The position numbers were made by a program, and so were the translations under genes. A stretch of 50,782 nt of DNA from a virus. The stretch covers positions 1 to 50,782 of IMG/VR virus record IMGVR_UViG_3300036761_001804; one strand, given 5' to 3'. The notes under the pieces were generated by a model. The model searched no databases, was not told where the DNA came from, and worked only from the letters and a program-made list of their open reading frames with translations. Below, one piece after another: positions 22,636-31,855 of this stretch; position 1 is the stretch's first letter, and every line of letters begins with the position of its first letter.

Positions 22636-24198
22636 TTACTTGCCCTCGCGTGCTGCGCGTTGGGCGGCCTCTCGCCGCAGGCGGGCCATGCGCGTACCGG
22701 CACCTTCGGGCGTGCGTCCACCCATCCCCGACACCAGGAGTTCCAGTTCATCCTGTAGGCCGCCCGAACCCTCGGGCAGGATATGCGAGCCTTCGCCGCC
22801 GCTCTTGCCCGAGTGCCAGAAGCCACCGCTCGTGGCGGCCTTGACGGCCTCGGGGCTAGAGTCGAACCCGAAGGGCTGGGAGATCGAAGTCTCCTTCGGG
22901 ATCGTGTACGAGAACGCCGTGCGCGCGGGCTTGCCCACTTGATCCGGTCCGGTGACGGTGCTGATCAGATCCTGACTACTCTGCGCGACCTTCTTCCCGG
23001 TGACTTCCTGCGGGCTCGGACCCTGCCCATTGGGGTTGATCAGGCTCGCCGGGCGCGAGGGCATCGGGACGCCCCGGGGCAGGCCCTCGTCTGGGGCACG
23101 CCCGCCAGCACCGCCCGGGTAGGTGATATGCTCGGGGAGCGGGTACGACCACTTCCAGTTCACCGCGTCCGCGATCGTGGCCGGGAGGAACAGGTCGGGG
23201 GTCGTCGCCGCATCGGTGCTCAACTGGCTCTTGGCCTTGCTCGTCAACTGCGCTTCGAGCCTGCGGGCCTCGCTCGGGGTGTGCAGACCTGACTGCTCGT
23301 TCTGGTTGAGCAAGTCCAGGGCCGTGGTGACGCCCCGAGCCCGGGCCACGTCGAAGTAGTTCTTCTCGTTCTGCGCGTAGCCCGCCTCGGCCTGCTTGCT
23401 CGCGGCGTCCTTGGTCTGCATGGACAGTGCCTCTGCGACGGCAAAGGACATCTTGCCCTGCTCGACCAACTTCATGTTCTTCGCCGCAGCGCCCTCGTCG
23501 CCGAGCGTCTTCAGATCCTCCAGCGCCTGCGGCAACCCTTCGGCTACCTTGCGTCCAATGAACTCAGGCGTCTTCGGGCCATACGTAACCTGCTCGCGCG
23601 CGTCCGCGATCTTGCGCGCGACGGCGCGTTCCTCGGGGTCGGTGATTCCGGCCAAGGGATCGTGCGCGTTGCCAGGGTTTGGAGATCCGCCAGGCGCATA
23701 GGGTGCGAGATCCCGCACGCCAGCCATCGGGCCTCCAACATCGCCAGCAGCGCCCGGAAGGTTGGTAAAGTACGGGATGTCCCCGTGCTCCGTCGTCTGC
23801 GTGCCACGGCGAATAGGCTCGGCGCTCGTCGGCCCGCGCCCCGAACTCTTGTCGATGGAATCGAGGATGCGCGTGGCTTCCTCGGGGTGTGCGGCGCTGA
23901 GCAACTTGAACGCGTCGGGGTCGATGAGCGGGCTCCCGGGCATGTCGAGCGCGCGGATCGCCTCGGGGTTCGTGGTCCCGTAAGTGGACTTGTTCTTGGC
24001 ATTCTGGGCTTCTCCCTGTGCGACATCAGCCTGGTACGCCTTCAACGCCATGGACTTCTGGCCCGCTTGCGCGGCCTCGCGCCGAATGTCTTCGGGCGTC
24101 TTCGGGGCTTCCCCTTCCACGGAAGGCCGAACCCGCTGGAGATCGGTTCCCCCGGACTTCTGGAAGTTCATCAGGTCGTCGAACGAGTAGTCAGGCAT
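22636..24198 (-). CDS. Virion-associated hypothetical protein (520 aa), possible internal/ejection protein
   Basis: 520 residues from ATG 24198 (GGAG eight bases upstream; GTG 24201 also in frame), overlapping the lysozyme stop as TGATG. Gly/Pro/Ala/Lys-rich with long disordered stretches and a helical centre (about 190-320), no Cys cluster and no enzymatic motif. Paired with the 1116-residue protein downstream, it is probably a second internal virion protein. Confidence 0.55.
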   Translation of the reverse strand: MPDYSFDDLMNFQKSGGTDLQRVRPSVEGEAPKTPEDIRREAAQAGQKSMALKAYQADVAQGEAQNAKNKSTYGTTNPEAIRALDMPGSPLIDPDAFKLLSAAHPEEATRILDSIDKSSGRGPTSAEPIRRGTQTTEHGDIPYFTNLPGAAGDVGGPMAGVRDLAPYAPGGSPNPGNAHDPLAGITDPEERAVARKIADAREQVTYGPKTPEFIGRKVAEGLPQALEDLKTLGDEGAAAKNMKLVEQGKMSFAVAEALSMQTKDAASKQAEAGYAQNEKNYFDVARARGVTTALDLLNQNEQSGLHTPSEARRLEAQLTSKAKSQLSTDAATTPDLFLPATIADAVNWKWSYPLPEHITYPGGAGGRAPDEGLPRGVPMPSRPASLINPNGQGPSPQEVTGKKVAQSSQDLISTVTGPDQVGKPARTAFSYTIPKETSISQPFGFDSSPEAVKAATSGGFWHSGKSGGEGSHILPEGSGGLQDELELLVSGMGGRTPEGAGTRMARLRREAAQRAAREGK

Positions 24199-24632
24199 CA
24201 CGCATCTCCTACGTACACGGCGATCTCTGCCTTGCGACGCAGGATCTTTCCGGCATTGGCATGGTCATTCCAGCGGCGCATCTCGTCGGGCACCGCGCAA
24301 CAGTGCCCCGCGTTCAACTTGCGCAGGAGCGTGGAGGTACTGAAGTTGCCCCATCCTACGTTGAACACGAAGGACACGAGCGCATCGAACTGCTCTTGCT
24401 TCAACGGGACGGTGACGAGCGTGTTCACGGCACGCTCAGCATCGAAGATGTCATCCATCAGGATGTCCTTCGCATCGTCCCGGGAGAGGATGGCAGTCAG
24501 TAACCCTATTTCTTTCTCCTTGACCAAGTGCCCGTAGCCGATCGTCTCGTGGCCCGTGGTGTCCCGGTACGCCTTGGCGCGAAAGCCCTCCAGGCGTTCG
24601 ATCAACTCCACGAAGCGGTCGCTCACGGTCAT
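24198..24632 (-). CDS. GH24 lysozyme-type endolysin
   Basis: 144 residues, ATG 24632 with GGAGGTAAG upstream. The T4-lysozyme catalytic triad is present with exact spacing: E15, D24, T30 in EGFRAKAYRDTTGHETIGYGH. Further family motifs: FDALVSFVFNVGWGNF and RRWNDHANAG. It cleaves the N-acetylmuramic acid-N-acetylglucosamine bond of peptidoglycan. There is no signal peptide or signal-anchor, so release needs a holin (candidates at 25055-25965). Confidence 0.93.
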   Translation of the reverse strand: MTVSDRFVELIERLEGFRAKAYRDTTGHETIGYGHLVKEKEIGLLTAILSRDDAKDILMDDIFDAERAVNTLVTVPLKQEQFDALVSFVFNVGWGNFSTSTLLRKLNAGHCCAVPDEMRRWNDHANAGKILRRKAEIAVYVGDA

Positions 24633-24635
24633 CGC

Positions 24636-24863
24636 TTACCTCCGAGCCTGCAACAGTCGCCTGTCCGGGTAGAGGAACGGGTCGTCCTGTTCCGGGGCGG
24701 CAGGGGTGGTGTCGGGACAAAGATCTTCGGGGCATCGGTCGTAGCCGAAGGCACCGACACAGGAACAGGTGAGACTGATGTCCCTTCGCGGTTCACGGGC
24801 TATCAGGGTGCAACCCGTCGTAAGTAGCGCGAAGAGCAGCCACACGATTGAGGTATGCTTCAT
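24636..24863 (-). CDS. Rz1-like outer-membrane lipoprotein (o-spanin candidate)
   Basis: 75 residues from ATG 24863 (GGAGG upstream). Signal peptide MKHTSIVWLLFALLTTGC with lipobox LTTGC, giving a short lipoprotein (about 58 residues) rich in Pro and charged residues, as in Rz1-type o-spanins; it also has four more Cys. It lies between the lysozyme and the other lysis genes, and its 5' end overlaps the upstream gene out of frame by about 70 bases, an arrangement typical of spanin pairs, although the overlapping gene lacks a membrane span. Confidence 0.7.
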   Translation of the reverse strand: MKHTSIVWLLFALLTTGCTLIAREPRRDISLTCSCVGAFGYDRCPEDLCPDTTPAAPEQDDPFLYPDRRLLQARR

Positions 24864-25053
24864 GATCCTCCCCGTCCTTGCGCGGAGTGTTCACCACGTT
24901 GGGCCTGTCAGGCTTTGCCGCCGCAGGAGCGGCAGGCTTCTCATCTTCGTGCGCGCGAGTCACCGCAGCCCGGGTGCCTTCGGTGGTCGCGTTCATGGCC
25001 TCGTCCATGGCGGCTTTGCCGCCCTGTGGACCGAAGGCATCCATCATGCCCAC
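24793..25053 (-). CDS. Hypothetical hydrophilic protein in the lysis cassette
   Basis: 86 residues from GTG 25053 (GGGAG six bases upstream, right after the previous stop). Ala/Glu/Lys/Pro-rich and hydrophilic (MDAFGPQGGKAAMDEAM..., PAAPAAAKPDRP), no membrane span, no signal. It overlaps the o-spanin-like gene in another frame. It might be a lysis regulator (antiholin-like) or an unrelated virion protein. Confidence 0.5.
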   Translation of the reverse strand: MGMMDAFGPQGGKAAMDEAMNATTEGTRAAVTRAHEDEKPAAPAAAKPDRPNVVNTPRKDGEDHEAYLNRVAALRATYDGLHPDSP

Positions 25054-25054
25054 G

Positions 25055-25381
25055 TTACGCTCCCGGGCTGGTCGCAGCCTGACTCGCGTGCGCGTTCTCG
25101 ATGATGTAGTTGAGCGCACTGGTGCCCGCTGCGATGCCCTGGGTCATAGCGAACTTGGCGAGTTCAGCGCGCACGGCGTTCATCTTGACGCTACCATCCT
25201 GGCCCACATACTTGACATCGGCGTTCTTGGTGAGTACCCCGGCCTTGGCCATGAGCACGTTGAATCCTACGGTACCGACTTCGACGGCGATGTTCGTCGC
25301 AGCCTGGACGAGGGTGGCCTGGACCGCAGGCGAGAACTTCGCGAACAGTCCACTGAAGAATGCTTTGATCTTGGCGAACAC
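25055..25381 (-). CDS. Lysis-cassette hypothetical protein (amphipathic, possible holin-related)
   Basis: 108 residues from GTG 25381 with AAGGAG upstream. N-terminal amphipathic helix (MFAKIKAFFSGLFAKFSPAV) and Ala/Val-rich helices, but no segment is clearly a full transmembrane span. It sits between two membrane-type genes, so a membrane-active lysis role is plausible but unproven. Confidence 0.5.
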   Translation of the reverse strand: MFAKIKAFFSGLFAKFSPAVQATLVQAATNIAVEVGTVGFNVLMAKAGVLTKNADVKYVGQDGSVKMNAVRAELAKFAMTQGIAAGTSALNYIIENAHASQAATSPGA

Positions 25382-25390
25382 GTTGTCTCC

Positions 25391-25681
25391 TTACTTGGTT
25401 TGGGTCGTGACCGTGATGGCCGTGGCAGCGTTGGTGGCGTCGATCAGGGCTTGCTTCTTGCCCGCGTCGCCGAGGATCTTGTACCCGAGCACGAAGCCCG
25501 CCCAGGCTACGCCTGCTTGGACTTCATCGAAGTGCCCGCTGGCGACCATGTTCGCCACGATGCACAGGCTCCCGAGGATGCTCGTGAACCCGGCGATGTG
25601 GCTCCGCTGGCCTGAGACAAATTTCTGCGCAACGATGTGGTTGAAGACGAAAGCCACGAATTTCATGATTCCTGCGTTCAC
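25391..25681 (-). CDS. Putative holin (two transmembrane segments)
   Basis: 96 residues from GTG 25681 with AAGGAGG seven bases upstream. Two hydrophobic segments (FTSILGSLCIVANMVASG about 32-49; VAWAGFVLGYKILG about 58-71) with a short charged connector, then a Thr/Ala tail. This topology and position in the lysis cassette match a small class II-like holin that releases the lysozyme. No family is certain. Confidence 0.6.
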   Translation of the reverse strand: MNAGIMKFVAFVFNHIVAQKFVSGQRSHIAGFTSILGSLCIVANMVASGHFDEVQAGVAWAGFVLGYKILGDAGKKQALIDATNAATAITVTTQTK

Positions 25682-25719
25682 ACTGACACCTCCTTAGTTG
25701 AAAACATGGTTCTATTCTA

Positions 25720-25965
25720 TCACCGATTTGCCTGGTTTGGCAAGTTTGTTCCCAGCGTCCCTTCGATCCGTTCTAGGGCTCCACCAACGCGGTCCAATTT
25801 CGTGTCAATCCGATCCAGAGCCTTGTCTTCGTAGAGATTGGCCGCTTCGACAGTGGTCAATCTATGCTCATTTGCCACCGTGCGATTCAAACTCGCTGTG
25901 GCAATCCCGGCGATAATCGTGAGCGCCACAGGAATGAGGATACGAACCCAAGTATGGGTGGTCAT
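25720..25965 (-). CDS. N-terminal TM plus coiled-coil protein (i-spanin or holin-accessory candidate)
   Basis: 81 residues from ATG 25965, overlapping the upstream gene's stop (ATGA). One N-terminal membrane span (VRILIPVALTIIAGIATASL) followed by a coiled coil (about 33-72, VEAANLYEDKALDRIDTKLDRV...). This N-in/C-out plus coiled-coil layout is that of i-spanins; combined with the Rz1-like lipoprotein at 24636-24863 it could form the spanin complex, although the genes are separated. Lower G+C than its neighbours. Confidence 0.6.
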   Translation of the reverse strand: MTTHTWVRILIPVALTIIAGIATASLNRTVANEHRLTTVEAANLYEDKALDRIDTKLDRVGGALERIEGTLGTNLPNQANR

Positions 25966-26312
25966 GGCGTCACCGTAGCAGTTGGCGTCGATACAGCCAA
26001 CACCGTTGGAGTCGCGGCTGGCGTAGGAACTCCCTCTATTTGTGCCCCAAGAGAATCGAGTTGCCCGAGCAACGCAAGCGTCGCGTTCTTCTGAGCAGTG
26101 GTAAGCCGATTTGTAACATTAGGAGCGAATACACGAATCACACTTCCAGCGGCATCGACGGTAGAGCACTTAGGCGCATAGACTCGGAGATCACCATCGG
26201 TGATGGTGGCCACGAGTGTGGCATTGCAAATCACGGAAGTTTCCGTGAACACTTTCCCCCACGCAACGGTTGCGGAAAGAAAGATACCCAAAAGTACGAG
26301 ACCTTGTTTCAT
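25962..26312 (-). CDS. Exported small protein with Thr-Pro tail
   Basis: 116 residues from ATG 26312 (TAGGAG upstream). Signal peptide MKQGLVLLGIFLSATVAWG, two Cys in the mature part (ICNATL, PKCST) and a C-terminal Pro/Thr-rich tail (TPAATPTVL...STPTATVTP). It shares the signal peptide plus Thr-Pro signature of its large upstream neighbours and may be a small subunit of the same surface/fibre assembly. Base composition is less GC-rich here. Confidence 0.65.
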   Translation of the reverse strand: MKQGLVLLGIFLSATVAWGKVFTETSVICNATLVATITDGDLRVYAPKCSTVDAAGSVIRVFAPNVTNRLTTAQKNATLALLGQLDSLGAQIEGVPTPAATPTVLAVSTPTATVTP

Positions 26313-26322
26313 CACGAGACTC

Positions 26323-29300
26323 CTATGGATGCGACGGAGGACCACCGGCCACGCATTCAAGCCAGCAACAATTTGCTGAAAGTGTACTGGCACTACTCAT
26401 CACTAGTTGGTAGGCTTCAAAGAAGTTTACAAACATTGGACCGGCTGCGTAGACCGTTACACCAGGGGCGCCCACCATACACCGATCTTCTCCGGGCGCC
26501 GTGGTGCCATTTATCTGGCATACAGGTGACGTGGTATCCTCTTGGAATGTACATGTGGATGAGCCAGCGTCAGCACTGTAGGTGCAAGCATTGATGTTGT
26601 TCTTGGCAAATCTCGCACGGAAGAACTTATTATTTGGTACGTCCACGCTGATCACACATTGAATATCGCTGACTGTGCGAGCATAAGGCGCGAGAGCCGA
26701 TTGTAGGCGCTGTGAAGGCGTCAGGTCGCACGCGGCACTGGAACTCATTGCTGGCGCGCAATATTCCGTTGTGTTGTTCACAGTTGATATAACGCACATG
26801 TTGGTACAGGTACCCGTGACCGCCTGCGAGCCTACTTGAAGTTGGGGCGTGGGCTTATCAGTCGGGATTGGTGAAACAGTCGGGATCGGAGTTGGGGTGA
26901 TGGTCAAAGTCGGCGTCACGCCTGTTGTTGGTGTAATGGTCGGCGTGCGCGTCGGCGTGACCGTTACTGTGGGCGTCGGGGTGCTCGTCGGGGTCAGTGT
27001 TGCCGCTGTCGCTGTTGGGGTAAGCGTGGGCGTGACTGCGATGAGTACCTTGCTCAAGAAGTCCGCGTCGCCTTGCACATCAAGGGTGTGATTTGGCGCT
27101 TGGTCTGCACCAATAACCGTAAACCCCGCGAACCTGTTGGTGACAATCGGATCAACTTGCTCGATCCCGATCGCTCCGGTTGCAGGATCTATCGAACTAT
27201 CGAGATACAATTGTACGGGAGGATTGGTATAGATTACTACTCCACCACTAATCGTCCAACCCCCAACATAGAGCATTTTGGCATTGGTGGCCGTTCCAGC
27301 GGTCATCAACGATGACCCTGCCGCGTTCGTACCTGAAACGCTCAAACCCCGCAGATCAGTGGCAATTCCCGTTTGGAGAATACCGCCATTCATCCCTACA
27401 CCAACATGCGCGCCGTACACCTTCCCAATGGTGATACTGCTCTCATAACTCGCGTTGAGATTCGCCCCAAGCAGACGCAGTGGCGCAGCAGAACTTTGCG
27501 ACCGATGAGTGGCTGTAGCGAGAAGCCCATCCGTCTCTACGCAGCGTCCAGAGCTTCCCGCATCCGAGACTTGCCCGATCGTGCCCGTTGGTCCGCAGAA
27601 TGCTATGGAGTCTAGTCCGGTGACAGTCGTGTAGGTGCCGAATCCGTTGTAGTTCGTATTACCGCGTAGACCGCCGAGTGTCAAGCCGGTCGTGCCTGCT
27701 GCTGAGGTATTGTCTGCTGCTGTAAATGACCCTCCGTACACCGAAGCATTAGCACTCCACTCGCTTCCCGGTACTCCTGTGGTATTCAGATACCTGACAG
27801 AGAGAGGCGAAAATGACGAAGTCGGGTTTATCCCGATTCCCATGATATCAAACCGGTCATTGTACTGGCTTTTGCATGCCCACCCGAGACAGATAGCGGT
27901 CTTCGTTACTTGAGGTCCTCCATTTGACATTAACGTCATTCCGGTGTTGGGCCAAATACCCCCCATGATCACAGGCAACATTGACTGCCCTTCCACGACA
28001 AGGATGGGCGTGGAAGTTGTTGTGGGTGCGCTTGTTGCTGTGGGAGTAGGCGTCGTACCCAGCACGGGCGTCGCTGTTTTAGTCGGAGAGGCTGTTTTCG
28101 TGCTCGTCAGAGTCGGCGTTGGTGATGCGGTTGCTGTGGGGGTAGGCCCGATATGCTCGTAAGCATCTACTTGTAGAAGGCAGCTTATTTCCATGAGCGT
28201 GCCCGCAGCATTGAAGGTGAAACATGTGGGCGTTGGGGCGGGCGTTGCCGTCAGTGTCAGCGTTGCCGTCGGACTGTCCGTCGGCGTGTTCGTCATGGTC
28301 GGCGTCGGGGTGTCTGTCACCGTCGGCGTGGCCGTCTTCGTCGGGGTCGCCGTCACCGTCACCGTGGGCGTTGCCGTGAGCGTCGGAGTGGCTGTGACCG
28401 TCGGGGTCGGCGTGACCGTGGGCGTCGCGGTCACGGTCGGCGTTGGCGTGACCGTCACCGTCGGCGTTGGCGTCTCGGTCTCCGTCGGGGTCGAACTGAC
28501 AGTGGCACTCGGTGTTGGGATACACGCCACTGCCGCAGCACACTTGAGTTCTAGTTGGATAACGTCCACGACTGGGGTTTCTAACTCGACATTATTGAAG
28601 ATGATGTCCAGGGAGTTGCTCTCCAACTCCACGTAGTTGTCCGTAGTACAAAACTCATCGTTCCCACAGATTGCAAGCACTGGTCCCGTGGTGGGAGTCG
28701 GAACAGGGGTTGTCGTACTCGTCGAAGTAGGCGTGGGCGTATCAGTCACGGTCGGTGTCGCCGTTACCGTGGGGGCAGGAGTCACCGTTACGGTCGGTGT
28801 CACGATACACGAGTTCACTTCCGCGCAGATGTTGCACGCTTGAATGTCCACGCACACATCAACAGTAGCAGTCGCGGTAGGCGTAGGCGTCACCGTAACA
28901 GTGGCAGTTGGTGAGAGCGTGGGAGTTCCCGTAGCTGTTATCGTGGCCGTGGGAGTGACCGTGGCCGTGGGGGTCGGCGTAGCTGTGCGCGTTGGCGTAG
29001 GCGTGCTCGTGGGCGTAGCCGTGGGGTCCGGGTAGCACACGGCGTTCCCGTTCTCTGCGATCCCGATCGCGTGGAACCCCGGGGTCGGGCACAACTTCGG
29101 CGCGAAGCACAACTCATCAGAGCAGTGATGCTTGTGGCATTGCGCCGATGAGACACCGTTCCCGCACTCCGCGCCCCAGAGGAACTCGTTCCCATCGTAG
29201 GTCGGGCAGTCCCCGAGTACGGGGGCCTGCCCGGGCGCGAAGAGCGTCTTCGGGCTCACCGGCTGCTGCGCAGCAGCAACCGTCGCGAACATGAGACACG

Positions 29301-29328
29301 CGATAATGGCAATGAACTTGCGCATCAT
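26323..29328 (-). CDS. Exported Thr-Pro-repeat, Cys-rich fibre-like protein (1001 aa)
   Basis: 1001 residues from ATG 29328, in an ATGA overlap with the previous gene. Signal peptide MMRKFIAIIACLMFATVAAA (about 1-20). Cys-rich modules alternate with Thr-Pro linkers: a module near 40-98 (CPTYDG...CHKHHC...C), short CVDIQACNIC and CGNDEFC modules, then a beta-rich 300-residue domain (about 490-810) ending LDVQGDADF, as in tail-fibre or spike domains, another Thr-Pro linker and a C-terminal Cys-rich domain. Probably a receptor-binding or surface-exposed appendage. A Sec signal on a virion-type protein is unusual and implies export or periplasmic folding with disulfides. Confidence 0.7.
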   Translation of the reverse strand: MMRKFIAIIACLMFATVAAAQQPVSPKTLFAPGQAPVLGDCPTYDGNEFLWGAECGNGVSSAQCHKHHCSDELCFAPKLCPTPGFHAIGIAENGNAVCYPDPTATPTSTPTPTRTATPTPTATVTPTATITATGTPTLSPTATVTVTPTPTATATVDVCVDIQACNICAEVNSCIVTPTVTVTPAPTVTATPTVTDTPTPTSTSTTTPVPTPTTGPVLAICGNDEFCTTDNYVELESNSLDIIFNNVELETPVVDVIQLELKCAAAVACIPTPSATVSSTPTETETPTPTVTVTPTPTVTATPTVTPTPTVTATPTLTATPTVTVTATPTKTATPTVTDTPTPTMTNTPTDSPTATLTLTATPAPTPTCFTFNAAGTLMEISCLLQVDAYEHIGPTPTATASPTPTLTSTKTASPTKTATPVLGTTPTPTATSAPTTTSTPILVVEGQSMLPVIMGGIWPNTGMTLMSNGGPQVTKTAICLGWACKSQYNDRFDIMGIGINPTSSFSPLSVRYLNTTGVPGSEWSANASVYGGSFTAADNTSAAGTTGLTLGGLRGNTNYNGFGTYTTVTGLDSIAFCGPTGTIGQVSDAGSSGRCVETDGLLATATHRSQSSAAPLRLLGANLNASYESSITIGKVYGAHVGVGMNGGILQTGIATDLRGLSVSGTNAAGSSLMTAGTATNAKMLYVGGWTISGGVVIYTNPPVQLYLDSSIDPATGAIGIEQVDPIVTNRFAGFTVIGADQAPNHTLDVQGDADFLSKVLIAVTPTLTPTATAATLTPTSTPTPTVTVTPTRTPTITPTTGVTPTLTITPTPIPTVSPIPTDKPTPQLQVGSQAVTGTCTNMCVISTVNNTTEYCAPAMSSSAACDLTPSQRLQSALAPYARTVSDIQCVISVDVPNNKFFRARFAKNNINACTYSADAGSSTCTFQEDTTSPVCQINGTTAPGEDRCMVGAPGVTVYAAGPMFVNFFEAYQLVMSSASTLSANCCWLECVAGGPPSHP

Positions 29329-31814
29329 GGCGTAGCCGTGGCCGTGGGCGTGCCCGTGGGCGTCGGTGTCGTGGTCCGCGTCGGACACGGATCAGTCAGC
29401 GTACACAGGTGAAAGAACGGGCACGTCGGCGTCGGGGTCGGGGTCCGTGTCGCCGTCAAGGTTGGCGTGGGCGTAGCGGTACGCGTCGGTGTAGGCGTCG
29501 CGGTTCGTGTCGGCGTAGCAGTCCTTGTGACCGTGGGCGTGGCTGCTGGCGTCGTCGTCGCGGTGAGAGTCGGCGTGGGGGTCGCCGTCGCCGTAGGGGT
29601 CGCCGTCAACGTAGGCGTGGGTGTCGTGGTTGGTGTTGGCGTCGTTGTTGCTACGCAATCTTCAGGCCCTCCGCAGACCCCGAATGTCGCGGTCGGCGTT
29701 GCGACGCCGCCTCCGGGGGTAAAGGTTTTCGTCGCCGTAGGTGTCGGGGTAAGTTCACCGCCCCCTGGGGTAAACGTGGGAGTCACCGTGGGCTCTGGCA
29801 CCGCCGCGCAGTCGAAGAAGCAATCCGCGTCAACGGTGCACGCGTTGTAGACACACAGGTCGGCGATTTCGCCGCCCTGGCAATAGCCCATCAAGCCAGG
29901 ATGGGTGCAGGTATTCACACACGGGATGTTCGTGGTGTGTGTGACGAGTTCATCGCTATCTGTGCAGAAATCCCCATCCGGGAAGCTGAAGCACGTATTC
30001 CCATGCGCCCCGCATCCACAGGCAGTCCCGCACGCAGGCCCGCAGAACTGGAGTTGCGCGAAACACGTATTCGAGTCAGGCCGACAGGCATTGCTCTGCC
30101 CGCACACGCTTCCGTTATGCACCCCGCCCAGGCAGCACGAGGCCACGCCCGGGGTCGCCGTGATCGTAGGTGTCGGGGTCGCGGTCAACGTCGGTGTTGC
30201 TGTAATCGTAGGGGTAGGTGTCTTCGTCTTGGTCGGTGTAGGGGTCAGGCAATGACAGATGCAATCCGGCGGCCCGGTGCCGGTGGCGTCGCAAGAACAG
30301 TCCGTGCCCACACACTGGCCGAAGGCTGCGCAGAAGGCAGCCCCGTCGATAAACCCGCATGCCTCGGGCGTCCTGGTCGGTGTAGCAGTCACAGTCGGCG
30401 TGTCCGTGGGCGCCGTGCTCGTCGCTGTGGGCGTGGGCGTCCTCGTAGGTGTCGGTGTAAGCGTTGGCGTAGCCGTAACCGTAGGCGTTGGTGTACTTGC
30501 CGCGTCCAGGGATTCCATGGTGAACGCGATATCACCCATCGTGGCGGCGAGCGCGGCCGAGGGCACCAGCATGATGCTGCAACACGTACTTCCAGGGATA
30601 CTCGCGGCGACAGCGGAGAACAGCATGCTTTTGTTGCCCGCCAGAATCGTTCCGAGAAGAGTGTCCGTTGTCCCGGCTGTGATCGCCGCTACACAGGTTT
30701 GTGTACTCGTGGGCGCTGTGGTCGCGCATCGCGTGGACACAGCAATAGTCTTGGCCCCGTCTGGCGCCGTGGTAATGGCAATTCCACCGTACAGAGAACT
30801 CTGGACCTTCGGCGGAGTCAAGAACATCACGTTCTCAGTCTGCGCGGTCCCACATGTCGTATCATTCGCCGTGGGCATCCCGCAGAACCGTGTTCCCGTG
30901 CCTGAAGCGGTTGCCCCAAAGGCCCAGATATTTGCCCCAGTTTGAAGTGTTCCTGAACTGTCCACGGTGCACGTATAGGCCATTTGCACCGTCGTGTTAC
31001 TTGCGCTTCGAATATATTTCGCGCTGAAACACTGGCCCACGGGGATGCTCAACGTCCCCATGGTGGCCACGCAACTATTGTTTCCAGTCGTCGCGGAACA
31101 CTGATCCGTATCCGTGTAAACGAGATCTTGGCAGTTCTTCGTGAGATCAGCGCTCAACGCGGTAGTGCTGATGTGGGATTGGAATTTGCGGGTACCCGCG
31201 CTATCCCCTGCGAAGGCCATGCCCATTGCGCATTGCGCGATGTCGCGCGGAGCAATGAAATGCATCGAGTTCGTCTCAGTCGCGCCGAAACGCGGCCCAT
31301 GGAACCCGTCCGCGTTGTCGTTGCCGTTTCCGAGCGCTTGAAATTGCATGAGGCCATCCGCGCCGCTCGCGGTGGACGTGCATTGCACCCCCGTCGTGAG
31401 GACGGTGGACGAAGGGGAACCCGCCTCCGCGATCCCGATTTTCATGCACGAGTGCGCCGCGTGGCTCGTGAGCGTCACCACACTTTCAAGGACGGTTTGC
31501 GTGGTTCCGGTGATAGTCCCTACCGTGACCGCTGTCATCCCCGCGTCTCGCGAGGAACAACTCTCACTCGCGGCAAGCGCCGACGTGTCATAGTAGAGAC
31601 TGATAGTCCACGTCTTCGCGGAACCGGCGGCCGCTGCCGCCTTCACGATCACATCGCAAGTGGCAAGCGTATCTTCCACGAGCCACCACGACGTTGCCGC
31701 GGTTGTCGAGCACCCCGTCGCAGCGCAGAACACCGAGGCACTAGTCGATGTTCCACCCTGGGCGTAGAAATTATCCCCGCCGTCGATGGTATTCCCAAAC
31801 GCGAGTCCAGGCAC
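29325..31814 (-). CDS. Thr-Pro-repeat, Cys-rich fibre-like protein (about 830-843 aa) with atypical start
   Basis: 829 residues from GTG 31814. The frame stays open to the previous stop and would add a hydrophobic RSLRILLLCLAVLVPGLAFG signal peptide, but the only initiators there are ATA 31859 (overlapping TAA 31858, like the ATGA junctions elsewhere), ATC 31856 (AGGG six bases upstream) or CTG codons. Mature sequence: beta-rich N-terminal domain (about 1-400) with many Cys, then Thr-Pro linkers separating modules such as CGFIDGAAFCAAFGQC, CCLGGVHNGSVC and CVYNACTVDADCFFDC. Likely partner or paralogue of the 26323-29328 protein. Confidence 0.65.
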   Translation of the reverse strand: MPGLAFGNTIDGGDNFYAQGGTSTSASVFCAATGCSTTAATSWWLVEDTLATCDVIVKAAAAAGSAKTWTISLYYDTSALAASESCSSRDAGMTAVTVGTITGTTQTVLESVVTLTSHAAHSCMKIGIAEAGSPSSTVLTTGVQCTSTASGADGLMQFQALGNGNDNADGFHGPRFGATETNSMHFIAPRDIAQCAMGMAFAGDSAGTRKFQSHISTTALSADLTKNCQDLVYTDTDQCSATTGNNSCVATMGTLSIPVGQCFSAKYIRSASNTTVQMAYTCTVDSSGTLQTGANIWAFGATASGTGTRFCGMPTANDTTCGTAQTENVMFLTPPKVQSSLYGGIAITTAPDGAKTIAVSTRCATTAPTSTQTCVAAITAGTTDTLLGTILAGNKSMLFSAVAASIPGSTCCSIMLVPSAALAATMGDIAFTMESLDAASTPTPTVTATPTLTPTPTRTPTPTATSTAPTDTPTVTATPTRTPEACGFIDGAAFCAAFGQCVGTDCSCDATGTGPPDCICHCLTPTPTKTKTPTPTITATPTLTATPTPTITATPGVASCCLGGVHNGSVCGQSNACRPDSNTCFAQLQFCGPACGTACGCGAHGNTCFSFPDGDFCTDSDELVTHTTNIPCVNTCTHPGLMGYCQGGEIADLCVYNACTVDADCFFDCAAVPEPTVTPTFTPGGGELTPTPTATKTFTPGGGVATPTATFGVCGGPEDCVATTTPTPTTTPTPTLTATPTATATPTPTLTATTTPAATPTVTRTATPTRTATPTPTRTATPTPTLTATRTPTPTPTCPFFHLCTLTDPCPTRTTTPTPTGTPTATATP

Positions 31815-31855
31815 CAGGACCGCGAGGCACAGCAGCAGTATGCGAAGCGAGCGGA

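Noticed and set aside
28680-29030. Possible CRISPR-like or tandem-repeat array
   Set aside because: The repetition is in-frame Thr-Pro codons inside a gene, with no constant repeat and unique spacers, and no cas genes.
28193-30945. Long plus-strand frames with Val-Gly repeats and an Arg-rich 498-residue frame
   Set aside because: They are antisense translations of the Thr-Pro-repeat genes at 26323-31814; periodic coding repeats keep several frames open.
26323-31814. Diversity-generating retroelement acting on fibre genes
   Set aside because: No reverse transcriptase gene and no template/variable repeat pair were seen.
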